A stretch of DNA of 64,000 bases, from assembly GCA_964518765.1 (NCBI GenBank), contig CAZFJC010000002.1, positions 104,726-168,725 of the forward strand. Reading direction: 5' to 3'. A model generated the notes under the pieces. The model was not told the origin of the DNA. It worked only from the letters and a program-made list of their open reading frames with translations, and did not search any database. Positions 7,502 through 15,451 of this stretch are shown piece after piece. The stretch is from CAZPNX01 sp964518765 (GTDB lineage: Bacteria > Edwardsbacteria > AC1 > EtOH8). The position numbers and the translations under genes were made by a program. Position 1 is the stretch's first letter, and the number at the start of each line of letters is the position of its first letter.

Positions 7502-9430
7502 TTAAAGATGATACGTCTCCCATCGGTCGTATAGCCTTTTCAGCTCCTCGCGATTGGCCTGGAACTCGTTCATCAGCCCCTTCATCCTTTCCCCGTCGCA
7601 ATAGACCTCGGGATCGGCCAGCCCGCCCCGGTCCGATTCCAGCTCCTTCTGCCTTCGCTCCAGCCGGCCTATCCGCTCCTCCAGCTCCTCGACCTTTTTC
7701 CTCTGCCTGCGCTTCGCCGACTCGGCCTCGGCCTTCCTCTTCTTGGCCTCCCTCCAGCCCTCCTTGACCGTGCTCTCGGCTTTGATGGTTGCTATCTGGC
7801 CTCCGCTATCTGTTAACTGAAGTTGCTGCTTCTTACAGACGTAATCTGTGTAATTACCCGGATAGATGCGGATGCCGCCGCCGGCCACCTCGACTATCGT
7901 TTCAGCCACCTGGTCTATCAGGTAGCGGTCGTGGGTAACCAGGACCAGTGTTCCCCGATAGGCCTGAAGGGCCCGCTCCAGTACGATTTTGCTCGAAAGG
8001 TCCAGGTGGTTGGTGGGCTCGTCCAAGATAAGAAGGTTGGCCGGGGTCATCAGTATCCGGCAGAGGGCCAGCCGCGACTTCTCTCCGCCAGAAAGCACCC
8101 TGACCTTCTTGTAGACGGCGTCGCCCGGGAACAGGAAGGCTCCCAGGATGGTGCGGGCCTGCTCCTGCCTCAGCTCCGGGGCGGCGGCCTCTGCCGTCTC
8201 CAGTACCGTCAGGCCCGGATCCAGCATCTCGGCCGTCTGCTGGGCGAAATAGGCTATGGCCACATCCGGGTACTGACGGCGCTCCCCTTCGAAGTCCTGG
8301 TCCTGGCCGGCCAGGATGCGCAACAGAGTGGTCTTGCCTGCGCCGTTGGCGCCGGCCAGGGCCATCTTCCGCCCCCGACCCACCAATAGATCGATCCCGC
8401 TTAGGACTTGGTTGGTCCCATAGCTCTTGGACAGGTTTATCAGCTCCACCAGCCGCTGGCCGCAATGCGGGGGATCCGGCAGTTGCAGACGCATCTTCCT
8501 TGGGTCGGAGGGGATCTCGATCCTCTCCGCCATCAGGCGCTCCAGCATCCTCTCCCGGCTGGTGACCATGGCCCTCTTGATGTAGTTCCCCTTCCACCGG
8601 GCGATAAACTCCTTAACGTGCTCGATCTCCCTGTCCTGTTGCTCCCGCTGCTTGACGAGCTGCTCCCGGCGCTTCTCCTTTTGCTGAAGATAACCGGTAT
8701 AGCCAGTATGATAGCAGGAGAATCGCCCCAACTCCAGTTCGTACACCCGTTGCACAGTCCGGTCCACAAAGTAGCGGTCGTGAGAGATTATGGCCACCGC
8801 ACCCTTGAAGCCCTTGAGGAAAGACTCCAAGAAGTCCATGGCCTCAATATCCAGGTGGTTGGTGGGCTCGTCCAGGAAGAGGTAGGAGGGCTCGGCCAGA
8901 AGCAGCTTGGCCAGGGCCAGCCGCATCTGCCAACCGCCAGAGAAGGACTCCACCCGCTTATCGAGATCCCCGGCCGAGAAGCCCAGCCCCTGGAGGACCT
9001 CCCTGGCCTTGGACTCCAGCTGGTAGCCATTGCTCTGTTCGAACAGCGCTGTCAGCTCGCCGTACCTTTCCAGGGCCGACGGGTATTCGGGATCGTCCGG
9101 CGGCAGGGAGGCCAAGGATTCGGAAAGCTCGTCGGCCTCGTCCTTCAGGGCCAGCCTGTCCCCGAAGGCGGCCAGGGCCTCGTCCAGCACGCTCCTGCCG
9201 GCCAGCACCACCTCCTCCTGCGGCAGATATCCCATCCTGGCGCGGCGGGACTTGACCACCTGTCCCGAGGTCGGCGCAAACAAACCCATGGCGATTTTGA
9301 ACAGGGTGGACTTGCCGGCGCCATTGGGCCCCACCAGCGCAATGCGCTCGCCCAGCCCGATGTTCCAGGTTAGGTCCCGGAACAGGAACTCCTCGCCGAA
9401 GCGGACGGTTATATTGGCTAGCCTGATCAT
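7502..9430 (-). CDS. ABC-F family ATPase (translation factor type)
   Basis: A 642-residue soluble protein with two ABC ATPase domains and no membrane segment. The first Walker A is GPNGAGKST (about 35-43) with signature FSGGWQMRLALAKLL; the second is GANGAGKTT with LSGGEKSRLALCRIL. Both Walker B motifs keep DEPTNHLD. The linker (about 235-300) is the ABC-F ribosome-contacting region, and a charged C-terminal coiled coil (about 540-642) recalls Uup/YdiF-type members. These proteins bind the ribosomal E site. Its promoter overlaps that of the divergent nuclease gene. Confidence 0.92.
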   Translation of the reverse strand: MIRLANITVRFGEEFLFRDLTWNIGLGERIALVGPNGAGKSTLFKIAMGLFAPTSGQVVKSRRARMGYLPQEEVVLAGRSVLDEALAAFGDRLALKDEADELSESLASLPPDDPEYPSALERYGELTALFEQSNGYQLESKAREVLQGLGFSAGDLDKRVESFSGGWQMRLALAKLLLAEPSYLFLDEPTNHLDIEAMDFLESFLKGFKGAVAIISHDRYFVDRTVQRVYELELGRFSCYHTGYTGYLQQKEKRREQLVKQREQQDREIEHVKEFIARWKGNYIKRAMVTSRERMLERLMAERIEIPSDPRKMRLQLPDPPHCGQRLVELINLSKSYGTNQVLSGIDLLVGRGRKMALAGANGAGKTTLLRILAGQDQDFEGERRQYPDVAIAYFAQQTAEMLDPGLTVLETAEAAAPELRQEQARTILGAFLFPGDAVYKKVRVLSGGEKSRLALCRILMTPANLLILDEPTNHLDLSSKIVLERALQAYRGTLVLVTHDRYLIDQVAETIVEVAGGGIRIYPGNYTDYVCKKQQLQLTDSGGQIATIKAESTVKEGWREAKKRKAEAESAKRRQRKKVEELEERIGRLERRQKELESDRGGLADPEVYCDGERMKGLMNEFQANREELKRLYDRWETYHL

Positions 9431-9445
9431 TTTTCGATATTGTAC

Positions 9446-9473
9446 TTGACTTTTCAGTTCTTTGAGGTATTAT
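9446..9473 (+). promoter_or_regulatory. Promoter of the secreted nuclease gene
   Basis: TTGACT (9446-9451) and TATTAT (9468-9473) are 16 bases apart, about 24 bases before the likely transcript start-to-ATG distance for the gene at 9504. It overlaps the opposing ABC-F promoter. Confidence 0.5.
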
Positions 9474-9500
9474 TATATATAATGAATGTGTCGGAGACAA
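9472..9500 (-). promoter_or_regulatory. Promoter of the ABC-F gene
   Basis: On minus, TTGTCT (9495-9500) and TATAAT (9472-9477) are 17 bases apart, with the start expected near 9465. Its -10 box overlaps the -10 region of the plus-strand promoter. Confidence 0.6.
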
Positions 9501-9503
9501 GAT

Positions 9504-10610
9504 ATGAGGCACCCTGTCATTATAATACTATATGTTGTGCTATCCGTCGCCGCCCTGACTGCTGATTCGAGCCCTGCCCTGGCGGGGACGGTGCCGCCCG
9601 ATTCCACCATCTTCCCGGGACAGACCGGCACCCAGTTGATCGCTTCGCTGGTGGCAGCCTACAAATCGACAAGCAACCTTGGCTACAACGCTGGCCGGGA
9701 CACCATGTACGGCGTCATCGACAAGGTCAACGACTCGCTGGAGTGCGTCTACAGTAGTTACAGGATCTACATGCAGCCCGGCCAGGACCCCAGTGAATGG
9801 GCTTACGACCACGGCATAAACTGCGAGCACACCTGGCCCCAGAGCATGCTTTCGTCCGGGACCGCCGAGGCCGATCTCCACCATCTCTACCCGACCGACA
9901 TCGAGGTAAACGGCGCCAGGGACAACGACCCCTTCTCCGACATCCCCGACGACCAGACGGTCACCTGGTACTACAACAACACCACCACCCACACCATCCC
10001 GACCTCGAACATCGACCTTTACGCTGAGGAGGCCCCAAACACCTTCGAACCTCGGGAGATGCAGAAGGGCAACACCGCCCGCTCCATGTACTACGTGCTG
10101 ACCATGTGGCAACTGGCCGACACCAACCTGGCCTGGTGGACCGTGCAAAAAAACACGCTCTATGCCTGGCACGTCAACGACCCGGCCGATGCCCGAGAGA
10201 TAACGCGTACCAGGAAGATCGCCACCTACCAGCAGGGCAAGAAGAATCCCTTCGTGCTGGACAGCACCCTGATACGCCGCGCCTACTTTCCGAACATGGG
10301 AATGTCCGGCAGGCCGGAGGGATTGGCCATGGACAACAAGCTCTTGGGCAACCAGCCCAACCCGTTCCGAGACGCCACCGAGATCCGCTACCGCCTGGCC
10401 GGGCCATGCCGGGCCGAGGTGGTTATCTACAATGTACTGGGGCTGGAGGTGGACCGCTTGGCCGGAAGCGCCTCCGAGGCCGGGGAACGCACCCTGACCT
10501 GGAATGCCCGCGATTCACAGGGTCAGCCGCAGCCGCCCGGCATCTACTTCTACCAGCTCAAGGTCGAGGGGCTGCCGGCCGCCACCCGGAGGATGCTGCT
10601 GGTCAGATGA
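9504..10610 (+). CDS. Secreted endonuclease I family nuclease with C-terminal sorting domain
   Basis: The start at ATG 9504 has GGAG seven bases upstream and gives 368 residues with an immediate signal peptide (MRHPVIIILYVVLSVAALTA). Residues about 45-255 are an Endonuclease I (EndA/BsnA) domain with the His-Me finger CEHTWPQS, then ADLHHLYP and NDNDPF-like metal-site residues (here RDNDPFSD). It would cut DNA or RNA non-specifically outside the cell. The last 85 residues (QPNPFRDATEIRYRL, VVIYNVLGLEV, GIYFYQLKV) form a FlgD-Ig/type-IX-like sorting domain, suggesting surface attachment or secretion. A terminator follows. Confidence 0.88.
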   Translation: MRHPVIIILYVVLSVAALTADSSPALAGTVPPDSTIFPGQTGTQLIASLVAAYKSTSNLGYNAGRDTMYGVIDKVNDSLECVYSSYRIYMQPGQDPSEWAYDHGINCEHTWPQSMLSSGTAEADLHHLYPTDIEVNGARDNDPFSDIPDDQTVTWYYNNTTTHTIPTSNIDLYAEEAPNTFEPREMQKGNTARSMYYVLTMWQLADTNLAWWTVQKNTLYAWHVNDPADAREITRTRKIATYQQGKKNPFVLDSTLIRRAYFPNMGMSGRPEGLAMDNKLLGNQPNPFRDATEIRYRLAGPCRAEVVIYNVLGLEVDRLAGSASEAGERTLTWNARDSQGQPQPPGIYFYQLKVEGLPAATRRMLLVR

Positions 10611-10628
10611 CTAAAACATTGCTACATG

Positions 10629-10658
10629 GCAAAAGGCGGCCATAAGGTCGCCTTTTGC
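10629..10658. terminator. Terminator between nuclease and ABC exporter genes
   Basis: A 13-bp stem with one G-T pair (10629-10641 with 10646-10658) and an ATAA loop. AAAA and TTTT within the stem make it usable for both convergent transcripts. The 235 bases between the two genes hold nothing else convincing. Confidence 0.75.
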
Positions 10659-10845
10659 TTTATCCATCCTCTTCAGCTTTACATTCCTCTTGGCGTAGGT
10701 CTCCGCCAGGCTGAAAGCCATAATCCCGGCTGGTATCGGGCACAGTCGGTTGGCGCCCAGGTTCATCGTCTTATTGGGGATCATGGCTCTTATTTTCTCG
10801 GCCGGCCTCGGCACCAGCTGGTTCCTGAAGCCATGGTTATCAAAC

Positions 10846-12654
10846 TCAAGTGCCGTTCCCGTTTTCCTGCAGCTTCTCCCTCTCCCTTAGGCCCACGTAA
10901 TAGCCGTTCTTGGCCATCAATTCGGCATGGCTTCCCATCTCCTCTATCCTGCCGTCCTTGAGGACCACGATCAAGTCGGCCCGCTCGATGGTGGAGGTAC
11001 GGTGGGAGACGATGAAGCAGGTGGCGTCCGGAAGCTTCTCCTCCAGCTCCCACCAGACCATGGCCTCGGTAGTGGCGTCCAGGCCTGAGGTGATGTCGTC
11101 CAGGACCAGTATCTGGGGATGCCCGCAGGTTATTCTCGCCACTATGGCCCGGGCCAATGATGCCCTCTGTTTCTGCCCGCCCGAAAGCGTCAGACCGCGC
11201 TGGCCCACCCTGGTGTCATAACCCTGGGCGAAGCCCGCCACTTCATTGTCCAGCTGGGCCATGCGGCCGGCGGCCAGGGCTCTATCCTCATCGACATCGT
11301 GCCGATAAAAGATGACATTATTCAGCACCGTCTCCGAGAAAAGAAGCGCCTCCTGGGGCGCGTAGCCGAAGAGCCCCCTCAGCTCCTTGAGCCTCATGTT
11401 TCTGATATCCCTACCGTCGATAGTGATCCTGCCCCGCTGTGGATCAAAGAACCTGAGAAGCAGGCCGGCCAAAGTACTCTTCCCACTGCCCACCTCGCCC
11501 ATCAGCGCCACCTTTTGGCCCTTGGGCACGGTGAAGCTTATTCCCTCGAGCACCGCTTTTCCGTCGCCGTAGCCGAAGGCGACGTTCTCGAAGGCTACGG
11601 CCTCCCTGAAGGCGACCGGCTCCGGGTGCCTCGGCTCCTCGACCTCCGGCTTCGAGTCCAGCAGCTCCCTCACCCTCGAGTAGGAGACCGCCGCCCGCTT
11701 GCCGGACATGAAGAAGTTGCCCATATTCCAGAAGGGCTCGATCAGCATCAGAGCGTAGGTGTTGAATGCCACGAAGCTCCCCAGGGTCAGCTGCCCCTTG
11801 ATGACCAGATAGCCGCCGGCCAGGAGGACCACTATCACCCCGACCTGGTTGATGAAATTGTTGAAAGCGTTGTACAGCCCTTCGGCCCGGATGCTCCTCA
11901 ACTCGGCCTCGATCCGGTCGCTCATCACCGTCCCGAACCTCAGCCTCTGGTGCTCCTGACGGTTGTAGACCTTGAGCACCCGGATGCCGGAAAAGCATGA
12001 TTCCAGGAAGTCGTTTACCGCCGAGATGGCCTGCTGCAGCCCCTGGTAGCGCCGCTCAAAACCCTTCTCCCCGTAAACGAAGACTGCTATGATGAAAGGC
12101 ATGGATAGCAGCGACAGGGCGGCCAGGGCCGGGTTTATCCTGGCCATGACGATGATCACGAAGATGAAGACGAACAGCCCCTGGAGAGCCCGGAAGATTC
12201 CGGAGCAGGTGTACCAGGAAAGCTTCTCCCCCAAATCGTCCGTCAGCCTGGTTATTAGGTCGCCGGTGCGGTGCTGGGCGTAGAAGCCAGGACCCATGGT
12301 CGTCAGGTGCCGGAAGAGACGGCTTCTCAGCTCGGCTTCGATGCTCATGTTGGTCCAGCCCCGGGTGGACATCAGCAACCAGTTGAGCACGGCGGCGCCC
12401 CCACCCAGGGCCAGCAGGAAGATAACGTTACGGTTGATCTCGTCCTTCCCAGCCCCGGAGCGCAGCCCGTCCACCACCAGCTTGAAGAACACCGGGTAGC
12501 TGATGGCCAGGGCGGTGTAGACCATGGTCATCGAGACCAGGGCCGACAGCCTCATGGGGTGCCGGGACCAGTACTCGGCCACCCAGCCGAAGATTAGCCT
12601 CAGGCTGCTGCTTTTTTTGATTTCGGTGCCTTTATCTGTCTGCATTTTCGACAA
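10846..12654 (-). CDS. ABC exporter half-transporter, degenerate-site subunit
   Basis: A 602-residue ABC exporter half: six transmembrane helices (about 20-320) fused to an ATPase. Walker A is GEVGSGKST, signature LSGGQKQRASLARAI, and Walker B is ILVLDDITSGLD, where Asp replaces the catalytic Glu. That Asp marks the non-hydrolysing site of heterodimeric exporters such as TM287/288 or BmrCD. Its partner starts 5 bases upstream on the same transcript. Exporters of this type move drugs, lipids or peptides; the substrate cannot be read from sequence. It is the last gene before the 10629-10658 terminator. Confidence 0.9.
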   Translation of the reverse strand: MSKMQTDKGTEIKKSSSLRLIFGWVAEYWSRHPMRLSALVSMTMVYTALAISYPVFFKLVVDGLRSGAGKDEINRNVIFLLALGGGAAVLNWLLMSTRGWTNMSIEAELRSRLFRHLTTMGPGFYAQHRTGDLITRLTDDLGEKLSWYTCSGIFRALQGLFVFIFVIIVMARINPALAALSLLSMPFIIAVFVYGEKGFERRYQGLQQAISAVNDFLESCFSGIRVLKVYNRQEHQRLRFGTVMSDRIEAELRSIRAEGLYNAFNNFINQVGVIVVLLAGGYLVIKGQLTLGSFVAFNTYALMLIEPFWNMGNFFMSGKRAAVSYSRVRELLDSKPEVEEPRHPEPVAFREAVAFENVAFGYGDGKAVLEGISFTVPKGQKVALMGEVGSGKSTLAGLLLRFFDPQRGRITIDGRDIRNMRLKELRGLFGYAPQEALLFSETVLNNVIFYRHDVDEDRALAAGRMAQLDNEVAGFAQGYDTRVGQRGLTLSGGQKQRASLARAIVARITCGHPQILVLDDITSGLDATTEAMVWWELEEKLPDATCFIVSHRTSTIERADLIVVLKDGRIEEMGSHAELMAKNGYYVGLREREKLQENGNGT

Positions 12655-12659
12655 CCTCG

Positions 12660-14447
12660 TCAGGCCGCGAACTGTATCCGGTACAGCCTGGCGTAAAATC
12701 CGTTCTTCTCCATCAGCTCCCGGTGGGTGCCCTGCTCCGCTATCCGGCCCTTGTGGACCACCAGAATCCGGTCGGCGTCCATGATAGTGGACAAGCGGTG
12801 GGCGATGATGATAGCCGTCCGGCCGGCCAGGAGCTTTTTCATCCCGGCCTGTATCATCCGCTCCGAACGCGGGTCCACCGACGAGGTGGCCTCGTCAAGG
12901 ATAAGTATCTCGGGATCGAAGGCCAGGGCCCGGGCGAAGGACATTAGCTGCCTCTCGCCCTGAGAGAGGTTGGCACCCCGCTCGGCCAGCTCTGAATCCA
13001 GGCCCTGCGGCAGCCGCCTCAGGAGCCGCCTCAGGCCCAACAGCTCCGCCGCCTCCTGGACCTTGGCCTCGGGCATCCTGATCCCCAACGTCAGGTTCTC
13101 GCGGACCGTACCTGGGAAGAGATAAACATCCTGGAGCACCAACCCGAATCTGCGGCGCAAATCGTCAAGGGGTATCCTTCGGATGTCCGTTCCGTCCATG
13201 TTGACCGCGCCCTGCTGCGGTTCGTAGAAGCGAAGAAGCAAATTGATGATCGAGGTCTTTCCTCCGCCGGTGGCCCCCACCAGAGCCACCTTCTCCCCCC
13301 GGCTCACCGAGAAGGATATGTCCTTGAGCACCCAGTTCCCCTCCTCCTGGCCGGAACGGTTCCCGTAGGAGAAGAAGACGTTCTTAAATTCTATCCTGCC
13401 GGAGAATGCTGCCCCCTTTTGCCCCCCGTTAACCGAGGTTATCTCCGGCTTCATGTCAAGTATGTTGAACACCCGGTCGGCCGCGGCAAAGGCCCTCTGC
13501 ATTATCCCCACCTGCTCCGAGAAGGCATAGACCGGCATGAAGAACTGCCTCAGGTAGCCCAGGAACAGCACCAACGAGCCGATGGTCAGAAGACCCCCGG
13601 CCACCATTTCGCCGCCCACGAATAGGATTATGGCCAGTCCCAGTATCTCAAATAACCCCACCAGAGAGAAGAACCCCATTTCCATTATCTCGGCCGGGAT
13701 CAGGGTTCTGAGATATGAGCGGTTGAGGCCGTCCAAGCCCCGGGCCACCTCCGGCTCCCGGGAGAACGCCTGTACCACCCGCATGCCTTGTATCATCTCG
13801 GCCAAGTAGCCCACGATCTCGGCATACTTGCGCCTGACCACGGCGAACATCGGCCGCACCTTACGCTGGAAGAGCGCGGTCAGGACCACCATGGGCGGGA
13901 TGAGCAGGGATACGGCCAGGAAAAGCCTGGGGCTGACCGAAACCATGACGGCCACCATCCCCACCAAGCTGACCATGGCCCCCAACAGGGTGAACATGGT
14001 GGTGGTGAACAGCCTCCGGATGGCCTCGGTATCGCTCTCCACCCTGGCGATCAGCTTGCCCACCGGATGCAGGTCGAAGAAGGCGATGTCCAGATCCAGG
14101 ACATGCCCGAAGAGCCTCTCCTTCAGGACCGATACCAGGCGCACCCCCAGACCCTCCAGCACCACCGCCATCAGGTAGTTCACTCCGAACAGCGCCGCCT
14201 GAAGGGCGACGTACAAGCCGACGGTGGCCGCCAGCCCCTGGAGGTCGCCCCCTCCGATGTCTACGTCGATGGCCCGGCGCACCAGCAGCGGCGGGATCAG
14301 GCCCAGGCCGGAGGAGGCCAGCAGCACCAGTCCAGCCGTGGCTATGCGCAGCCGAAAAGGCTTCAGCATCGGTACTAGCCGCTTCAGCATCTGGCGATCG
14401 TATAACCTGCCGACTGGAAGGTCATCTATGCTTTCGTCGTGCCACAT
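12660..14447 (-). CDS. ABC exporter half-transporter, catalytic-site subunit
   Basis: A 595-residue exporter half with six helices (about 35-330) and an ATPase domain. Walker A is GATGGGKTS, Walker B ILILDEATSSVD keeps the catalytic Glu, and the signature is the variant LSQGERQLMSFARAL. A variant signature in one subunit and an Asp Walker B in the other together make one weak and one active ATP site, the arrangement expected of a heterodimer. It starts 30 bases after the deacetylase gene, so it is probably in the rsgA operon. Confidence 0.9.
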   Translation of the reverse strand: MWHDESIDDLPVGRLYDRQMLKRLVPMLKPFRLRIATAGLVLLASSGLGLIPPLLVRRAIDVDIGGGDLQGLAATVGLYVALQAALFGVNYLMAVVLEGLGVRLVSVLKERLFGHVLDLDIAFFDLHPVGKLIARVESDTEAIRRLFTTTMFTLLGAMVSLVGMVAVMVSVSPRLFLAVSLLIPPMVVLTALFQRKVRPMFAVVRRKYAEIVGYLAEMIQGMRVVQAFSREPEVARGLDGLNRSYLRTLIPAEIMEMGFFSLVGLFEILGLAIILFVGGEMVAGGLLTIGSLVLFLGYLRQFFMPVYAFSEQVGIMQRAFAAADRVFNILDMKPEITSVNGGQKGAAFSGRIEFKNVFFSYGNRSGQEEGNWVLKDISFSVSRGEKVALVGATGGGKTSIINLLLRFYEPQQGAVNMDGTDIRRIPLDDLRRRFGLVLQDVYLFPGTVRENLTLGIRMPEAKVQEAAELLGLRRLLRRLPQGLDSELAERGANLSQGERQLMSFARALAFDPEILILDEATSSVDPRSERMIQAGMKKLLAGRTAIIIAHRLSTIMDADRILVVHKGRIAEQGTHRELMEKNGFYARLYRIQFAA

Positions 14448-14477
14448 ACCAATTATACTCCTCGGCCTAAGGCGCCC

Positions 14478-15443
14478 TTACCTTAGCATTCCCTCGATAA
14501 AGCTCTTCCAGGAGCTGCCCAAAACCATAAGGTTATACCCCCCCTCGAAGACCACTACTGTCGGCAGGCCCAGGGAGCCGAGCTCCGATCCTATCGCCAA
14601 GTAGCTCCCCTCATCCAGGCCCATGCCGATGTAGGGATCGGAACGGTGGGTGTCGAAGCCGAGCGACAAAACCAGGCTTTGGGGAGCTCGGGAGGCGATA
14701 AAATCCAGCGCCCGGCCCAGCGCCGCCAGGTAGGCCTTCTCCCCGCAATCTGGCGCCAAAGGCAGGTTGAGGTTATGGCCCTCGCCCGGCCCCTCGCCCC
14801 TTTCGTGTGCATAGCCCCAGCGATATGGGTACTCGTTAGCCGGGTCGGCGTGCAGCGACACGTAGGCCGCGTCGTCTCGACGGTAGAATATGTCCTGAGT
14901 CCCGTGGCCGTGATGGTAGTCAAGGTCCAGTATGCTGACCCTGCCCAAGGCCAATAGCCTTTGGGCCGCCAGGGCCGCGTTGTTGAAATAACAGTATCCT
15001 CCGCAGAAAGCCCGTCCCGCGTGGTGCCCCGGAGGTCGGCATAGTGCGATCGAAATCCTGTCTCCCTGCAACATCGCGCCGGCCGCCTCCAGGGCGCATC
15101 CAGCCGCCCCGCGGGCCGCTTCGAAGGTGCCGGCGGTCACCGGCGCCGACAGGTCGGCGAATATCCTCTCCCGGAAAGGAAGCGGCTGATGGACCTCGCC
15201 CTTCTTCAGGCTCTTGGAGATCCTTTCGATGCCGTTGACCAAAACCGCGTCGTGTACGGACAATAGATCTTGGCTGTTCGCAGGCATTGATTCCGTGAGC
15301 TCTACATTATCAACCGTCTTCAGCACCGCCAGGCAAGCCTCGATCCTCTCTGGCACTTCAACATAGGGATACCACTGGCCTTCCTCATAGTCGTCGCTGG
15401 GGGCGTGAAGCTGGTGAGCTTCGCTGAAAAATATCTTGGCCAT
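14478..15443 (-). CDS. Histone-deacetylase-family amidohydrolase
   Basis: A 321-residue zinc hydrolase of the HDAC/acetylpolyamine amidohydrolase/AcuC family. The signature residues are present: RPPGHHAG (His pair), ILDLDYHHGHGTQDIFY (zinc Asp and His), LSLGFDTHRSDP (second zinc Asp) and EGGYN (catalytic Tyr). It removes acetyl groups from Lys, polyamines or similar amines; residues alone do not fix the substrate. AGGAG is seven bases before the ATG and overlaps the end of the GNAT gene, so the two are likely translationally coupled. Confidence 0.92.
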   Translation of the reverse strand: MAKIFFSEAHQLHAPSDDYEEGQWYPYVEVPERIEACLAVLKTVDNVELTESMPANSQDLLSVHDAVLVNGIERISKSLKKGEVHQPLPFRERIFADLSAPVTAGTFEAARGAAGCALEAAGAMLQGDRISIALCRPPGHHAGRAFCGGYCYFNNAALAAQRLLALGRVSILDLDYHHGHGTQDIFYRRDDAAYVSLHADPANEYPYRWGYAHERGEGPGEGHNLNLPLAPDCGEKAYLAALGRALDFIASRAPQSLVLSLGFDTHRSDPYIGMGLDEGSYLAIGSELGSLGLPTVVVFEGGYNLMVLGSSWKSFIEGMLR

Positions 15444-15451
15444 AGGTGCTC

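Noticed and set aside
10611..10814. 67-codon minus-strand open frame after the ABC exporter
   Set aside because: Overlaps the terminator hairpin, starts at a GTG without ribosome site, and no recognisable protein.
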